Of a stretch of 64,000 bases of DNA, positions 20,414 through 29,469 are shown piece after piece (within the stretch, counting starts at the first letter, position 1; each line of letters starts with the position of its first letter). The notes under the pieces are model-generated. The model had not been told where the DNA came from and searched no databases. It saw only the letters and a list, made by a program, of their open reading frames with translations. This stretch comes from Leptospira weilii serovar Ranarum str. ICFT (GTDB lineage: Bacteria; Spirochaetota; Leptospiria; Leptospirales; Leptospiraceae). The translations under genes and the position numbers were made by a program. The stretch spans positions 62,001-126,000 of the forward strand of contig NZ_AOHC02000052.1 of the NCBI RefSeq assembly GCF_000332415.1. The letters run 5' to 3'.

Positions 20414-21376
20414 TTAATTCTTGAAATGTAAATTACAAAAAACTAATAGTTCATCGACCTCCGAAGTAAATGTATCGGAATATCGAAATCCTGACGAAAG
20501 AAGTTTTGTAATATCAAAATCCAAATCGAGCGAAGCCTCATTTTCCCCCGGAGATACCCTTTCCAGTTCCGGTAAAAAACCGAGAACCGATTTACAACGT
20601 TTTCGAACGAAGTTAGCCATCTCCCAAACAGTCAATGATCTTTTCCCACCGACGTTATACGTATTATTTTCACTATGTGGTGTTATATGGAGAAGATGAT
20701 AAGTTACGCGACATACCTCTTGAATGGAAATAAAATCCCTTTTTTGCAACCCAGATGTTTTCAGTACCATTTTTTGAGTCATAACTGCTTGTTTACAAAG
20801 ATCGTTTACGAGCAACATCCAGCAATTGACATTCGGATCAACCGGCGCTCCAAAGGCGTTTGACAAACGAAGGTTAATTCCGAAAATTTCACCCGATGTA
20901 GTACGATCGTTAACTTCCTTTTCACCCGCCGCATTACTAAGAGCGTAAGGATGTTGATTTGTTAATGGAGAATTTTCCGTAATGTTCCCTTCCAAAGGGC
21001 TTCCATAAACATGAGCAGTTGAAAAATATAAGAATTTTGAAATATGATTTTTGATCGCAGCATCCAGTAAACGCCCTGTAGCTTTTCCGTTAAACTCGAG
21101 CGCCCCTTGCGGATCTTTTACTACATCTTGTGCATTCATTCCTGCACAGTGTACAATTGTATCTACTTCCTCACAGATAGTTTCCAATGAAGATTGAGAA
21201 TTCCAATCCATTGGAATGACTTTTCCATACCGGATATAACCTGGTAAGGGAAAATTTTTTGTAGTTCCTAAATGAATTTCAGATTCTCCTAATTCTCCCA
21301 AATACTTAGAAATTCTTCCGCCTAAGAGGCCAGACGAACCTGTTATTAAAATTTTCTTCTTGGTCATGAACCCCAA
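20414..21376 (-). CDS. NAD-dependent sugar epimerase/reductase (extended SDR), probable CDP-4-keto-6-deoxyhexose reductase
   Basis: 320 residues. KKILITGSSGLLGGRI (GxxGxxG loop), HCAGMNAQD, LYFSTAHVYGSPLEG and HPYALSNAAGE. The catalytic Tyr is present (HPYALSNAAGE), but the position expected for the Lys reads Asn/Ala, so the YxxxK pair is not intact as written. In gene order it follows RfbF, RfbG and an RmlC-like epimerase, the place of a CDP-4-keto-6-deoxyhexose 4-reductase. Its start overlaps the epimerase stop by 13 bases. The missing Lys leaves catalytic competence open. Confidence 0.75.
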   Translation of the reverse strand: MGFMTKKKILITGSSGLLGGRISKYLGELGESEIHLGTTKNFPLPGYIRYGKVIPMDWNSQSSLETICEEVDTIVHCAGMNAQDVVKDPQGALEFNGKATGRLLDAAIKNHISKFLYFSTAHVYGSPLEGNITENSPLTNQHPYALSNAAGEKEVNDRTTSGEIFGINLRLSNAFGAPVDPNVNCWMLLVNDLCKQAVMTQKMVLKTSGLQKRDFISIQEVCRVTYHLLHITPHSENNTYNVGGKRSLTVWEMANFVRKRCKSVLGFLPELERVSPGENEASLDLDFDITKLLSSGFRYSDTFTSEVDELLVFCNLHFKN

Positions 21377-21825
21377 ATGAATGGAATAGATAAATCGTCT
21401 TCCGACAAACGATCGGACTCCGTCGGATCGTGAGGGATATCCGTAAAATTTGCGACAAAAGCTTTTTCATCGGATATGCAAGTAAATCCGTACCAAATTC
21501 GAGGAGGTATTTTAATTCTTTGATAGTGTCCGGGTCTCCCCAAAATGAATTCACGAATTTGTCCTTTTGTTTTGGACCCTTCCCTATTATCATATAGAAC
21601 CAACTGAATCCTTCCGATCGGTACCGCAAAGTTTTGCGTTTGTCTTTTGTGAAACTTCCAAGCTTTCACTGCTCCTGGATTGACTTCGGAAAAATAACAC
21701 TCTCCAAAACTTGAATATTCTGGATCATCGCAACGCATCATATGCAATACGGAACCTTTCGGGTCGAAGATCTCTTTCAAAGGGATCACAACAACTCCTT
21801 CCAACATTTCTTGGCTCATATTCAT
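21364..21825 (-). CDS. RmlC-like dTDP/CDP-4-keto-6-deoxyhexose 3,5-epimerase family protein
   Basis: 153 residues, single cupin. It keeps the order IFDPKGSVLHMMRCDDPEY, FGECYFSEVNPGAVKAWKFH and IKIPPRIWYGFTCI of the RmlC family; the His in KAWKFHKRQ corresponds to the catalytic His region, and the chain is slightly shorter than RmlC (about 180). In this operon it follows CDP-glucose 4,6-dehydratase, so the likely substrate is CDP-4-keto-6-deoxy-glucose, epimerised at C3 and/or C5. It starts one base after the rfbG stop and overlaps the reductase gene by 13 bases. Confidence 0.8.
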   Translation of the reverse strand: MNMSQEMLEGVVVIPLKEIFDPKGSVLHMMRCDDPEYSSFGECYFSEVNPGAVKAWKFHKRQTQNFAVPIGRIQLVLYDNREGSKTKGQIREFILGRPGHYQRIKIPPRIWYGFTCISDEKAFVANFTDIPHDPTESDRLSEDDLSIPFIWGS

Positions 21826-21826
21826 A

Positions 21827-22936
21827 TTACTTTATCCAAACATAATTCTTCTTCGATGCCAATTCACAATAAAGATGAATTTGAGAAAGTGTAAAGGTGT
21901 AGATCTCTTCTTTTTTTTCCAACCAATTGCGATACCAACTTACGGTAAAATCAACAGTTTCGGAAAATCCGAGAACCGCCTGCCATTTTAAATGAAACAA
22001 TACCTTGTCACAGGAAAGCTTGAGAAGATTCGCTTCTTTCCCTCCGCCTTCATAACCTTGTGGAACATACCACTTGACTCCGGGCCATCTTTCTACCATC
22101 GCATTCAATAATTCTGATACAGTTTGATTGACGCTCGCTTCCGGTCCGAAGTTAAACGCTTCTCCATTCAATCCGTCTTGTCCAAGATACAGTTTTGCAC
22201 CTAACAGCAAATAACCGCTCAGAGGTTCTAAAACATGCTGCCAAGGTCGTGTCGCCAAGGGACTTCGAATGGATACGGATTCCCCTTTTGACCAAGCTTT
22301 TATACTATCCGGAACAATTCGGTCATTCGCCCAATCTCCACCGCCGATCACGTTCCCTGCTCTGGTGATACCTATCCTCGTTTTAGAATCTTTTAAAAAG
22401 GAATGGTAAAACGATTGAGCAACCAAGTCAGCACAACTTTTGGATCCGCTATATGGATCATGACCGCCTAACGCGTCCGTTTCTCTAAATCCCCAGCACC
22501 ATTCGTCGTTTCTATAGGCTTTATCGCTAGTAATCAAAACCGCGACCTCAATCCAATCTCTTGTTCGGATCAAATCCAAAAGGTTCACCATTCCCATTAC
22601 GTTAGTTTCAAAAGTAGACGCAGGATCCTGATACGATTTACGAACGAGAGCCTGAGCGGCCATATGAAATATGATTTGCGGCTTGAACTCATCGATCGCA
22701 TTGGAAAGTGATTTTCGATCTCGAATGTCCCCTCTAAAATCCTTAATTTTTTGATCTAATCCCAACAGATCAAAATGATTGGGTGAAGTCGGCGAGTCGA
22801 GAGAGAATCCCGCCACTTCTGCTCCTAAGGAATGCAACCAGACCGCAAGCCAAGATCCTTTAAAACCGGTATGTCCGGTAATCAAAACTTTTTTATTCTG
22901 ATAAATATTTTGAAACATGCTTACGTTAATTTCCAA
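21827..22936 (-). CDS. rfbG: CDP-glucose 4,6-dehydratase
   Basis: 369 residues, extended SDR. VLITGHTGFKGSWLAVWLHS is diagnostic of RfbG/DdhB; HMAAQALVRKSYQDPASTFE, LITSDKAYRNDEWCWGFRE and DPYSGSKSCADL give the TxxYxxxK site (YSGSK). It makes CDP-4-keto-6-deoxy-D-glucose. It overlaps the RfbF gene by 16 bases. Downstream there is no RfbH (C3 dehydrase), so the route should end in a 6-deoxyhexose and not in a 3,6-dideoxyhexose. Confidence 0.95.
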   Translation of the reverse strand: MEINVSMFQNIYQNKKVLITGHTGFKGSWLAVWLHSLGAEVAGFSLDSPTSPNHFDLLGLDQKIKDFRGDIRDRKSLSNAIDEFKPQIIFHMAAQALVRKSYQDPASTFETNVMGMVNLLDLIRTRDWIEVAVLITSDKAYRNDEWCWGFRETDALGGHDPYSGSKSCADLVAQSFYHSFLKDSKTRIGITRAGNVIGGGDWANDRIVPDSIKAWSKGESVSIRSPLATRPWQHVLEPLSGYLLLGAKLYLGQDGLNGEAFNFGPEASVNQTVSELLNAMVERWPGVKWYVPQGYEGGGKEANLLKLSCDKVLFHLKWQAVLGFSETVDFTVSWYRNWLEKKEEIYTFTLSQIHLYCELASKKNYVWIK

Positions 22937-23688
22937 GGAGCTTTATTGTGGATCCACAATTCTTCCAACGTCTGTTTATCTCGGAGCGTATCCATACACT
23001 GCCAATAACCGGCATGATGAAACGCCATCAGTTGACCCGCTTTCGCAAGAGACTCCAAAGGCGCTCTTTCCAACATCGTCGATTCATCTTGAATATAATT
23101 TAAGATCTCCGGTTCAAAAACAAAAAAGCCTCCGTTGATCCAACCTTCTTCTGCTTGCGGTTTCTCTTGGAATTGAGTTACCTGATTTCCAGATATCGAA
23201 AGTTCTCCAAAACGAACCGGAGGACGAACTGCAGTAACTGTAGCAAGTTTTCCGTGAGATTTGTGAAAGCTCACAAGTTTTTGAATGTCTACATTGGAAA
23301 CGCCGTCTCCATACGTAACCATGAAAGTTTCTTTTGATAATTGATCCTTTAAACGCAACAATCTTCCGCCAGTCATTGTTAGAGCGCCGGTATCGATCAA
23401 CTGCACGTTCCAATCTTCCGCAGTAGGATTCGAATAATCCACCGTTCCCGATTTTAAACTTACGGTAAGATCGCTCATTCTCGCATGATAATTGAGAAAA
23501 TAGTCTTTGATAACTTCTCCTTTATAACCCAATGCCAAAATGAACTCTCCAAATCCGTAATATTCATAAATCTTCATAATATGCCAGAGGATTGGTTTTC
23601 CGGCAATTTCCACCATCGGTTTGGGCTTTACCGTAGTCTCTTCGCTCAAACGAGTTCCCAGACCACCGCAAAGTATCACTGTTTTCAT
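22921..23688 (-). CDS. rfbF: Glucose-1-phosphate cytidylyltransferase
   Basis: 255 residues, the family's standard length. MKTVILCGGLGTRLSEETTV with KPKPMVEIAGKPILWHIMK is the nucleotide-binding signature, and the later GDGVSNVDIQKLV and INGGFFVFEPEIL motifs match RfbF/DdhA. It forms CDP-glucose from CTP and glucose-1-phosphate, feeding RfbG immediately downstream (16-base overlap). The upstream broken surface-carbohydrate gene ends at base 23688, sharing one base with this start. Confidence 0.95.
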   Translation of the reverse strand: MKTVILCGGLGTRLSEETTVKPKPMVEIAGKPILWHIMKIYEYYGFGEFILALGYKGEVIKDYFLNYHARMSDLTVSLKSGTVDYSNPTAEDWNVQLIDTGALTMTGGRLLRLKDQLSKETFMVTYGDGVSNVDIQKLVSFHKSHGKLATVTAVRPPVRFGELSISGNQVTQFQEKPQAEEGWINGGFFVFEPEILNYIQDESTMLERAPLESLAKAGQLMAFHHAGYWQCMDTLRDKQTLEELWIHNKAPWKLT

Positions 23689-25566
23689 TACAACTCGCCT
23701 TGCTGTTTTATCATAGAATCAATAAGTGCATTCCATCTAGGAATGTCCTCTTCCAAATTAAAAAAGGAATCTAAATCGTCGGCACTCAATTTTTTTACGG
23801 ACTCAAAAACTTCTATTAGTTCAGAAGCATTCGATACAAAAAAAACATTTCGTCTTCCGCGCAACGGACTCATATTCAAGGTTTCTCCGTCCAAAAAAGA
23901 TATCACCGGGAGTCCTGCGCTATAAGCGTCTACAGCGGCAAATGTAATATTACTAGTATATACGAAATCATACTGATCTAATACAGAAACCAGAGGAGAA
24001 TCAATTATATTAAATTCAACATCCTCATAATCTCTTTTAGATACAGGGCAGACCGGATGTGGTTTGACGGTAAAAGTACAGTTCGAGTTCATTTTAGAAT
24101 ATGCTTCAGAAAATACTTGCATCCGCCTGAAAGTAGCTAAGGGAAGATAATCTCCCAAAATTAACATTCGATATCCTTGGGAATCCTTGATCTCTTTACT
24201 TTTTTTTTATGAGAAATCTGATTTAAAAACATATATCTCAGAGCTTCCACGTCAACGATTCGATCCGAAGGAAAATCGGATTCGAGCAGAGCCGATTTCG
24301 CTCCAGGTCCGTTGATCGCAACCTGATCCGGAAATGGTAGGAAACAATTTGAATCTTTGTGGTAGGAACGAGGATCGTAAAAGTATCTCAAATCCCAATA
24401 TCGAATCGTGGCATGTGGCACGCCAAAAACATTTAAATTTCGCGTCTTCATCGCGTGAACCAACGCGATTTCCCAGGATTGATTTTCCTGAAGATAGAAT
24501 ACAGTTTTTGATTCGGATAAGTCCTTTGAAACTTGATAAAAAAGATTGATATAAAGACAATTCAGCATAGCTGCACGACCCCGTAAAGAATCGATCAAAT
24601 CGTTTTCATAAAGATATCGTAGATCAGCATTTTGATATTTCAAAAATTCCCGTATCTTACGTATCCGAAAAGAAACAACATTCATTTTTAAGAAATCAAA
24701 GATACTTTGTATTATGACTTTGAGCGAAAGATATTCTTCGATCAAAGAATGAAATTGGTTTGTTTCCGTATCATTGAAAGACTCAATTAGATTCTTTGCA
24801 TCAGAGATCGTTGGTAACACTTCGTAATCTACGTAAAAGTGAAACCAACGAGTCAAAATGTTTTCTTTTTTTAACAAAACGACGAGTTTTCCCCAATAAT
24901 CCGAAGAGAAAATACTCTGTTTCGCCAGGTCTCTGTCAAAATTAAAAAATAACTAAAAAAAACTAACTTCGAAGAATTCGTATTCTTTTTTTTGGAAAAA
25001 AAAGTCCACCTACCTATTGCAAAATGAAAAAGGAAAATAAATGATTGAAAGAATAAAGGTAAAAAACGACGAATTTTATGAACTATTGAAACGTTAACTT
25101 CTTTTTTGTCGATTTTGTATTTTATCTTTCGAGTCTTACAATACTGTTTTATAGATTTTGCAAGAACTCGGCTTTCCGTAAAAAATCGTATGGAGTCGAT
25201 CTTTAACGGATTTAAAAAATCTAAAAGGGCAAAAAATTTGATCCGATTTGGAATCTCCGACGATTTTCCGTAGTTATTTTCAACAAGTAAAGACATCCAC
25301 CAAAAACTAAGTCCTGGTCTGATTTCCAACCAATCTACAACCCTACGATTTTGAATCTTAGCCTCACCAATTTCATATGCAAGAGAAAGATATTCCTTTC
25401 TATACAAATCGGATTTCGATTCGACTAATCTCGGTATAGAATGAATATTTAGTTTCTGATCTTCATAAAAACTATTCCAGAGTAGAATAATTCCATCGAA
25501 GTTTGGAATCGGATCGTTGACATCCCATATCAAAATAGAGACTTTAGAATTTTTTAAATCTGGCAT
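23688..25566 (-). pseudogene. Frameshifted TIGR04326-type surface carbohydrate biosynthesis gene (three reading-frame pieces)
   Basis: Three consecutive frames read as pieces of one protein: 24871-25566 (WWMSLLVENNYGKSSEI, then FFSYF), 24161-24877 and 23688-24167 (LILGDYLPLATFRRM, VKPHPVCPV, AGLPVISFLDG). The neighbours overlap by 7 bases without good separate starts (TTG for piece 2). Adding one T to the run complementary to 24944-24949 and one A to the A9 run complementary to about 24201-24209 joins all into 626 residues, with the restored text DRDLAKQSIFSSDYWGKL continuing sensibly into piece 2. The KPHP and S...AGLP motifs suggest a GT-B-like transferase. It could be a decayed gene, a phase-variable gene or an assembly error. 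Confidence 0.8.
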
Positions 25567-25582
25567 AATAGAATATGAATAC

Positions 25583-26575
25583 CTAAAGTTGATTTAAATA
25601 TTCATCTTCCGGAACTTCATTACGAAGAGATTCGCCTTTAAAAAATCGAATGATTTCTTCGGCGGCCCCTCTTTCCATTAAAAGTCTACAATCATAAGAA
25701 CAAGAACCCATATGCTGAGTCAATAATACGTTCTCCAATTCACGTAAGTTACCCTTATAAGGTTCTTCCTCGAATACGTCGATCGCTGCCCCACCGATTG
25801 TTTCATTTTTTAACGCTTCGTAGAGAGCGGTTTCATTGACAATTCCGCCTCTTGCAGTATTGATCAAAAAAGAATCTTTTTTAAAAATTCTTAATTCTTT
25901 GGAATCGATTAGGTTTTTCGTGTATTTCGTAAGAGGAACGTGAAGAGATACGACGTCAGAGTTAGCATAAATCTCTTCTTTTTCCACAAAGGAAAATGGA
26001 ATCCCGAGCTGATTTAGAATACGTTCAGCTTCTGAGGATTTGTCTGCGAGATCATTGATTAGAATTTTCTTGGGACGAAAGCTGGAAAGAATTTTTAAAA
26101 CATTCATTCCGACTCTTCCCAGCCCGATCAAACCGATCACACTTTCACCCAATCTTTTTCCAGTAAACCTTGACCAATTTCCTTTTCTCAATTCACGATC
26201 GGCATTGGGAATATAGCGAGTAATCGAAACCATTAAACCGATTGTCAATTCTACAACCGCTTTGGTTACCGCGTCAGGCGTATAAGAAACTCGGATCTTT
26301 CTTTCTTTACAAAGAGAAAGCGGTACGGAATCCAACCCAATCCCAACTCTTGAAATAAATTTCAAACCCGGATTCGCCTCAATCAAAGGAGTTAAGTCTT
26401 CGGTTCCTGCAATAATCCCATCCGCATCTTTTGCAATTTCAGCGACTTCCGTAGATTTCAATTTCCTTTTCAAAGGATTGGTAGTGATCTCCCAGCCGGT
26501 TTGATTCAACAAATCCAACGGTTCCGGATCGTGGTTTCCGAAAGGATACGTGGAAATAAAAATTTTCTTTTTCAT
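25583..26575 (-). CDS. D-isomer-specific 2-hydroxyacid dehydrogenase (SerA/PGDH-like)
   Basis: 330 residues. LGESVIGLIGLGRVGMNVLK is the NAD-binding GxGxxG helix; LINTARGGIVNETALYEAL carries the catalytic Arg region, VFEEEPYKGN the Glu region and LTQHMGSCSYD the catalytic His (H in QHMGS). It is shorter than SerA with ACT domain, so it is a stand-alone catalytic unit. It interconverts a 2-hydroxy acid and a 2-keto acid with NAD(H). It is the last gene of a five-gene cassette (gaps of 5-24 bases) with a dehydroquinate-synthase-like cyclase and a KdsB-like enzyme, so its substrate may be an intermediate of that route. Confidence 0.88.
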   Translation of the reverse strand: MKKKIFISTYPFGNHDPEPLDLLNQTGWEITTNPLKRKLKSTEVAEIAKDADGIIAGTEDLTPLIEANPGLKFISRVGIGLDSVPLSLCKERKIRVSYTPDAVTKAVVELTIGLMVSITRYIPNADRELRKGNWSRFTGKRLGESVIGLIGLGRVGMNVLKILSSFRPKKILINDLADKSSEAERILNQLGIPFSFVEKEEIYANSDVVSLHVPLTKYTKNLIDSKELRIFKKDSFLINTARGGIVNETALYEALKNETIGGAAIDVFEEEPYKGNLRELENVLLTQHMGSCSYDCRLLMERGAAEEIIRFFKGESLRNEVPEDEYLNQL

Positions 26576-26580
26576 CTAAA

Positions 26581-27654
26581 TTATCTGATATATTCTTTGG
26601 AAAAATATTCTGAGATTAAGTTCCTGTTTTTCGAATTCAATTCCATCTCATAAACTTCCAACTTTCCCATACCTCTACTCAAGATACAGGTTAAATTGGC
26701 ATTCACATTCTTTTTATCCTTTTGAAGAAGGTTACAATACTCATCGATTGAAAAATTCGAAAACTGAAAGTCTGGAAAATTTGCTTTTAATAAAGTTCTC
26801 ATCGATCGATAGTCTGCCTCTGTAGCCAAACCAAATCGATAGGAAAGAAAATTTGCAAGGTCCATCCCGATGGTAACCGCCTGTCCGTGATTGATCCCGT
26901 AGTTGGTCAACGCCTCGATGGCGTGGCCAAAAGTATGCCCATAATTAAACTTACGCCTTTCTCCTCGATCAAATTCGTCGATTTCAATCACTTTCTTTTT
27001 AATAGTAAGGCTTTCGTAGATAAAACGAACCAAGTTGTTACGATTCGAAAAAATCTCCTGTCTTTTGGAATGTAAATCTTCAGTTAAATTAGAGGCGCTA
27101 TGCAAGTAGTAATGATACATTTCGCCGATTCCGGATTTGATATCGTCTTCGGTTAGAGAGTTCAGAAAAACGGGATCTATATAAATCATATCGGGAGGAT
27201 TAAACGTTCCGATCAAATTTTTAACATTTTGAAAATTGATCGAAGATTTTCCTCCGATACAACTATCGGCTTGTGCCAGTAAGGTGGTTGGTATAAAAAT
27301 CCAAGGAACTCCTCTAAACAAAATGGATGCAGTAAAACAAACGATGTCTTGGGTGATACCACCGCCGATCGCTACAATTTTACTATTTCTTTTTACTCCG
27401 TTCGCAATCAAACTCTCGATCAACTTTTGTGAAGATTCGATATTTTTATTTTGTTCTTCCGCCTCGATGAAGAACATTTTTTTGCCAATGACGGTAGAAT
27501 CGATTCGATCCTTCAGATATAGGGAATATATTTTGCTGTCTACGACAAAGAAAGCCCCCTCTTCGAAAAGACCGCGTAAAACATCGTAAATGTCGTTTGT
27601 AAATAGGACTTCGTAATTCTTATGAGATGATTTGATTCGGATTGTTTCAGACAT
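26581..27654 (-). CDS. 3-dehydroquinate synthase-like cyclase (sugar phosphate cyclase superfamily)
   Basis: 357 residues. GGGITQD (97-103) is the NAD loop; IPTTLLAQADSCIGGKSSIN (121-140) and KNLIGTFNPP (145-154) are family signatures; E178, H240 and H256 fit the three zinc ligands (GEMYH, FNYGHTFGHA, NHGQAV), and R233 with N237 keep the carboxylate/phosphate side. The usual EVIKYG reads EMYHYY, so the conserved Lys is His181, and HGEAV reads HGQAV. That suggests a substrate other than DAHP, or a duplicate AroB. The gene overlaps the SDR gene upstream by 8 bases and sits in a nucleotide-sugar cassette, which argues against a shikimate role. Confidence 0.85.
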   Translation of the reverse strand: MSETIRIKSSHKNYEVLFTNDIYDVLRGLFEEGAFFVVDSKIYSLYLKDRIDSTVIGKKMFFIEAEEQNKNIESSQKLIESLIANGVKRNSKIVAIGGGITQDIVCFTASILFRGVPWIFIPTTLLAQADSCIGGKSSINFQNVKNLIGTFNPPDMIYIDPVFLNSLTEDDIKSGIGEMYHYYLHSASNLTEDLHSKRQEIFSNRNNLVRFIYESLTIKKKVIEIDEFDRGERRKFNYGHTFGHAIEALTNYGINHGQAVTIGMDLANFLSYRFGLATEADYRSMRTLLKANFPDFQFSNFSIDEYCNLLQKDKKNVNANLTCILSRGMGKLEVYEMELNSKNRNLISEYFSKEYIR

Positions 27655-28378
27655 TTACAAACCCTCCATCAACTATGATGTTCTGACCGGTCAGATACGT
27701 ATTCAAGTCGCTACTTAAAAATAAAACTACTTTTGCGATTTCTTCTGGTTTCGCCAATCTTCCGATGGGAATCTGAGCTTCTAACTGCCTTATTTCAGAT
27801 TCACTGAGATTTTTTTTTGTCAAGTCCGTCATCACAAAACCGGGAGAAACTGTATTGATAAGTATATTAAATTTTGCTAATTCATTTGAAGTCGACACGG
27901 TAAGACCACGAATTGCGTATTTTGTCATCGTATAAATACTTCGTTTTTCCCTGCTTATCGAACCGAAAATGGAAGCGATATTTACAATCCTTCCATATGC
28001 ATTCTTTTTCATTATTTTCGAGACAGCCCTTGTTATAAAAAATGGAGCGTTGACGTTTACATTCTGCATGTCGTCCCAGTCTTTATCCAAAGTATTTTCG
28101 ATAAAGTTAATGCGATTGATTCCCGCGTTGTTGACGCAAACATCGAGTCTTTCCAAACCTTCCAAATATTTGATAAAATCGTTCAGATTTTCCCTATTCC
28201 GAAAGTCCACGGATCGATAAGTTGAATTCGGATGTCTAAAATTTTCCCCCCGCTCAGCAGAAGTCCCCGTAACGATCACGTTTCCGCCTAACGCGAGAAA
28301 TTCGGTCGCAATTTGCCTTCCGATTCCCCTTGTTCCTCCCGTTACAAGAATTGTCTTATTTTTAAATAGAATTTGCAT
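27647..28378 (-). CDS. Short-chain dehydrogenase/reductase (FabG-like)
   Basis: 243 residues, classical SDR. TILVTGGTRGIGRQIATEF is the TGxxxGxG loop, VCVNNAGINRINFI the NNAG motif, and NIASIFGSISREKRSIYTMTK holds the Ser and YxxxK catalytic set; the C-terminal LTGQNIIVDGGFVNV is also typical. It is an NAD(P)H ketoreductase or alcohol dehydrogenase. Overlap with the cyclase gene by 8 bases ties it to that step, so it may reduce or oxidise the cyclised product. Confidence 0.9.
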   Translation of the reverse strand: MQILFKNKTILVTGGTRGIGRQIATEFLALGGNVIVTGTSAERGENFRHPNSTYRSVDFRNRENLNDFIKYLEGLERLDVCVNNAGINRINFIENTLDKDWDDMQNVNVNAPFFITRAVSKIMKKNAYGRIVNIASIFGSISREKRSIYTMTKYAIRGLTVSTSNELAKFNILINTVSPGFVMTDLTKKNLSESEIRQLEAQIPIGRLAKPEEIAKVVLFLSSDLNTYLTGQNIIVDGGFVNV

Positions 28379-28402
28379 TGGTTTATGATAGAACGAATAA
28401 AA

Positions 28403-29446
28403 CTACTTTTGGTCAGGGTTGGGAATGGAATAATTTTTTCTCCATTCCGGATCGGCATAATAAATCCGATATACCAATCTCATAGTTTGATATGCTTCTT
28501 GGTAAGAACCGCTTTTAATTTCTTTGTTTTGTAAAACCGCATCTGCAAAGTATGAAATTTCTTCATCCCAGGATAAATCCTTATTGTAACGAGTTGTTTG
28601 CTCAATAGGGTCTCCGTTGTCGTTATCGGGATCCGCGGTTACGATCGTCATAGTTTCCGCTCCGTAACTTTTCGAGCCGGAAAGTATACCGCCCAAGATG
28701 ATACTCCCCCGTTCCAGATTGATATCCAGATTAAAGCGGTGTCTCCACTGTGTAGCGGAGGAATTTAACATTCCCACGATCCCATCGGACGTTCTCATGA
28801 TAGCGTAAGCATTATCCTCTACGTCATATCTCCAAAAGCTATTCGAAATAAAACTATGAACGTCTATAAAATCACCCGCAAATAATCTCATCAAATCGAC
28901 AATATGAATTCCTTGGTCTAATAATACTCCACCGCCAGCAATTTCTCTCTTCGTTCTCCAATCCGGTTGGTTGAACGTGATCAATTTCGATTTGCCGTAA
29001 ACTCCTCTTAAATTGATGATTCTTCCTAATTTTCCGGAAGCAATCATCTGTAAGGCTTCTTTAACGGATTCATGATACCTGTGATTGAAACCATACATTA
29101 GCTTGAGTGTGGGATTTTTTTCAGCGACAAGAATCACCCTTTCAATGTCGTTCATGTTTCTTCCCGGCGGTTTTTCACAAAACACATTCAAACCTCGGTT
29201 CAAACCAGCTATCGTAGCGTCAGGTGCAATGTCATTCGTCAGACAAACAAGAAGAACATCCAATTCCTCTTGGAGAAGTCGATTGTAATCGGAATAATAA
29301 CGAACTTGGTCTGGAAACTGACCTTCTTCCTTAAAATTTTTATCGCATACAGCCACAACTTTCATATGTGGATGACGATCGATACAATCTCTCCGTCTTT
29401 TGCCTACGACACCGTAGCCTGCAATCCCTACCCTCAGTTCTTTCAT
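28403..29446 (-). CDS. Gfo/Idh/MocA-family oxidoreductase
   Basis: 347 residues. LRVGIAGYGVVGKRRRDCID is the Rossmann loop and CEKPPGRNM the EKP motif of this family; LLDQGIHIVDLMRLFAGDF and the C-terminal alpha/beta domain follow in order. Members oxidise or reduce sugar or inositol hydroxyls with NAD(P). In this cassette, together with a dehydroquinate-synthase-like cyclase, an inositol- or cyclitol-type substrate is possible. A second member of the family lies at 33738-34856. Confidence 0.9.
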   Translation of the reverse strand: MKELRVGIAGYGVVGKRRRDCIDRHPHMKVVAVCDKNFKEEGQFPDQVRYYSDYNRLLQEELDVLLVCLTNDIAPDATIAGLNRGLNVFCEKPPGRNMNDIERVILVAEKNPTLKLMYGFNHRYHESVKEALQMIASGKLGRIINLRGVYGKSKLITFNQPDWRTKREIAGGGVLLDQGIHIVDLMRLFAGDFIDVHSFISNSFWRYDVEDNAYAIMRTSDGIVGMLNSSATQWRHRFNLDINLERGSIILGGILSGSKSYGAETMTIVTADPDNDNGDPIEQTTRYNKDLSWDEEISYFADAVLQNKEIKSGSYQEAYQTMRLVYRIYYADPEWRKNYSIPNPDQK

Positions 29447-29469
29447 ATGATTTAAGTTTTTTAAAACAA

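Noticed and set aside
23485..23925. 146-residue plus-strand frame opposite rfbF and the broken gene
   Set aside because: It runs antisense to two well-supported coding stretches, has no motif and no ribosome-binding site of note.
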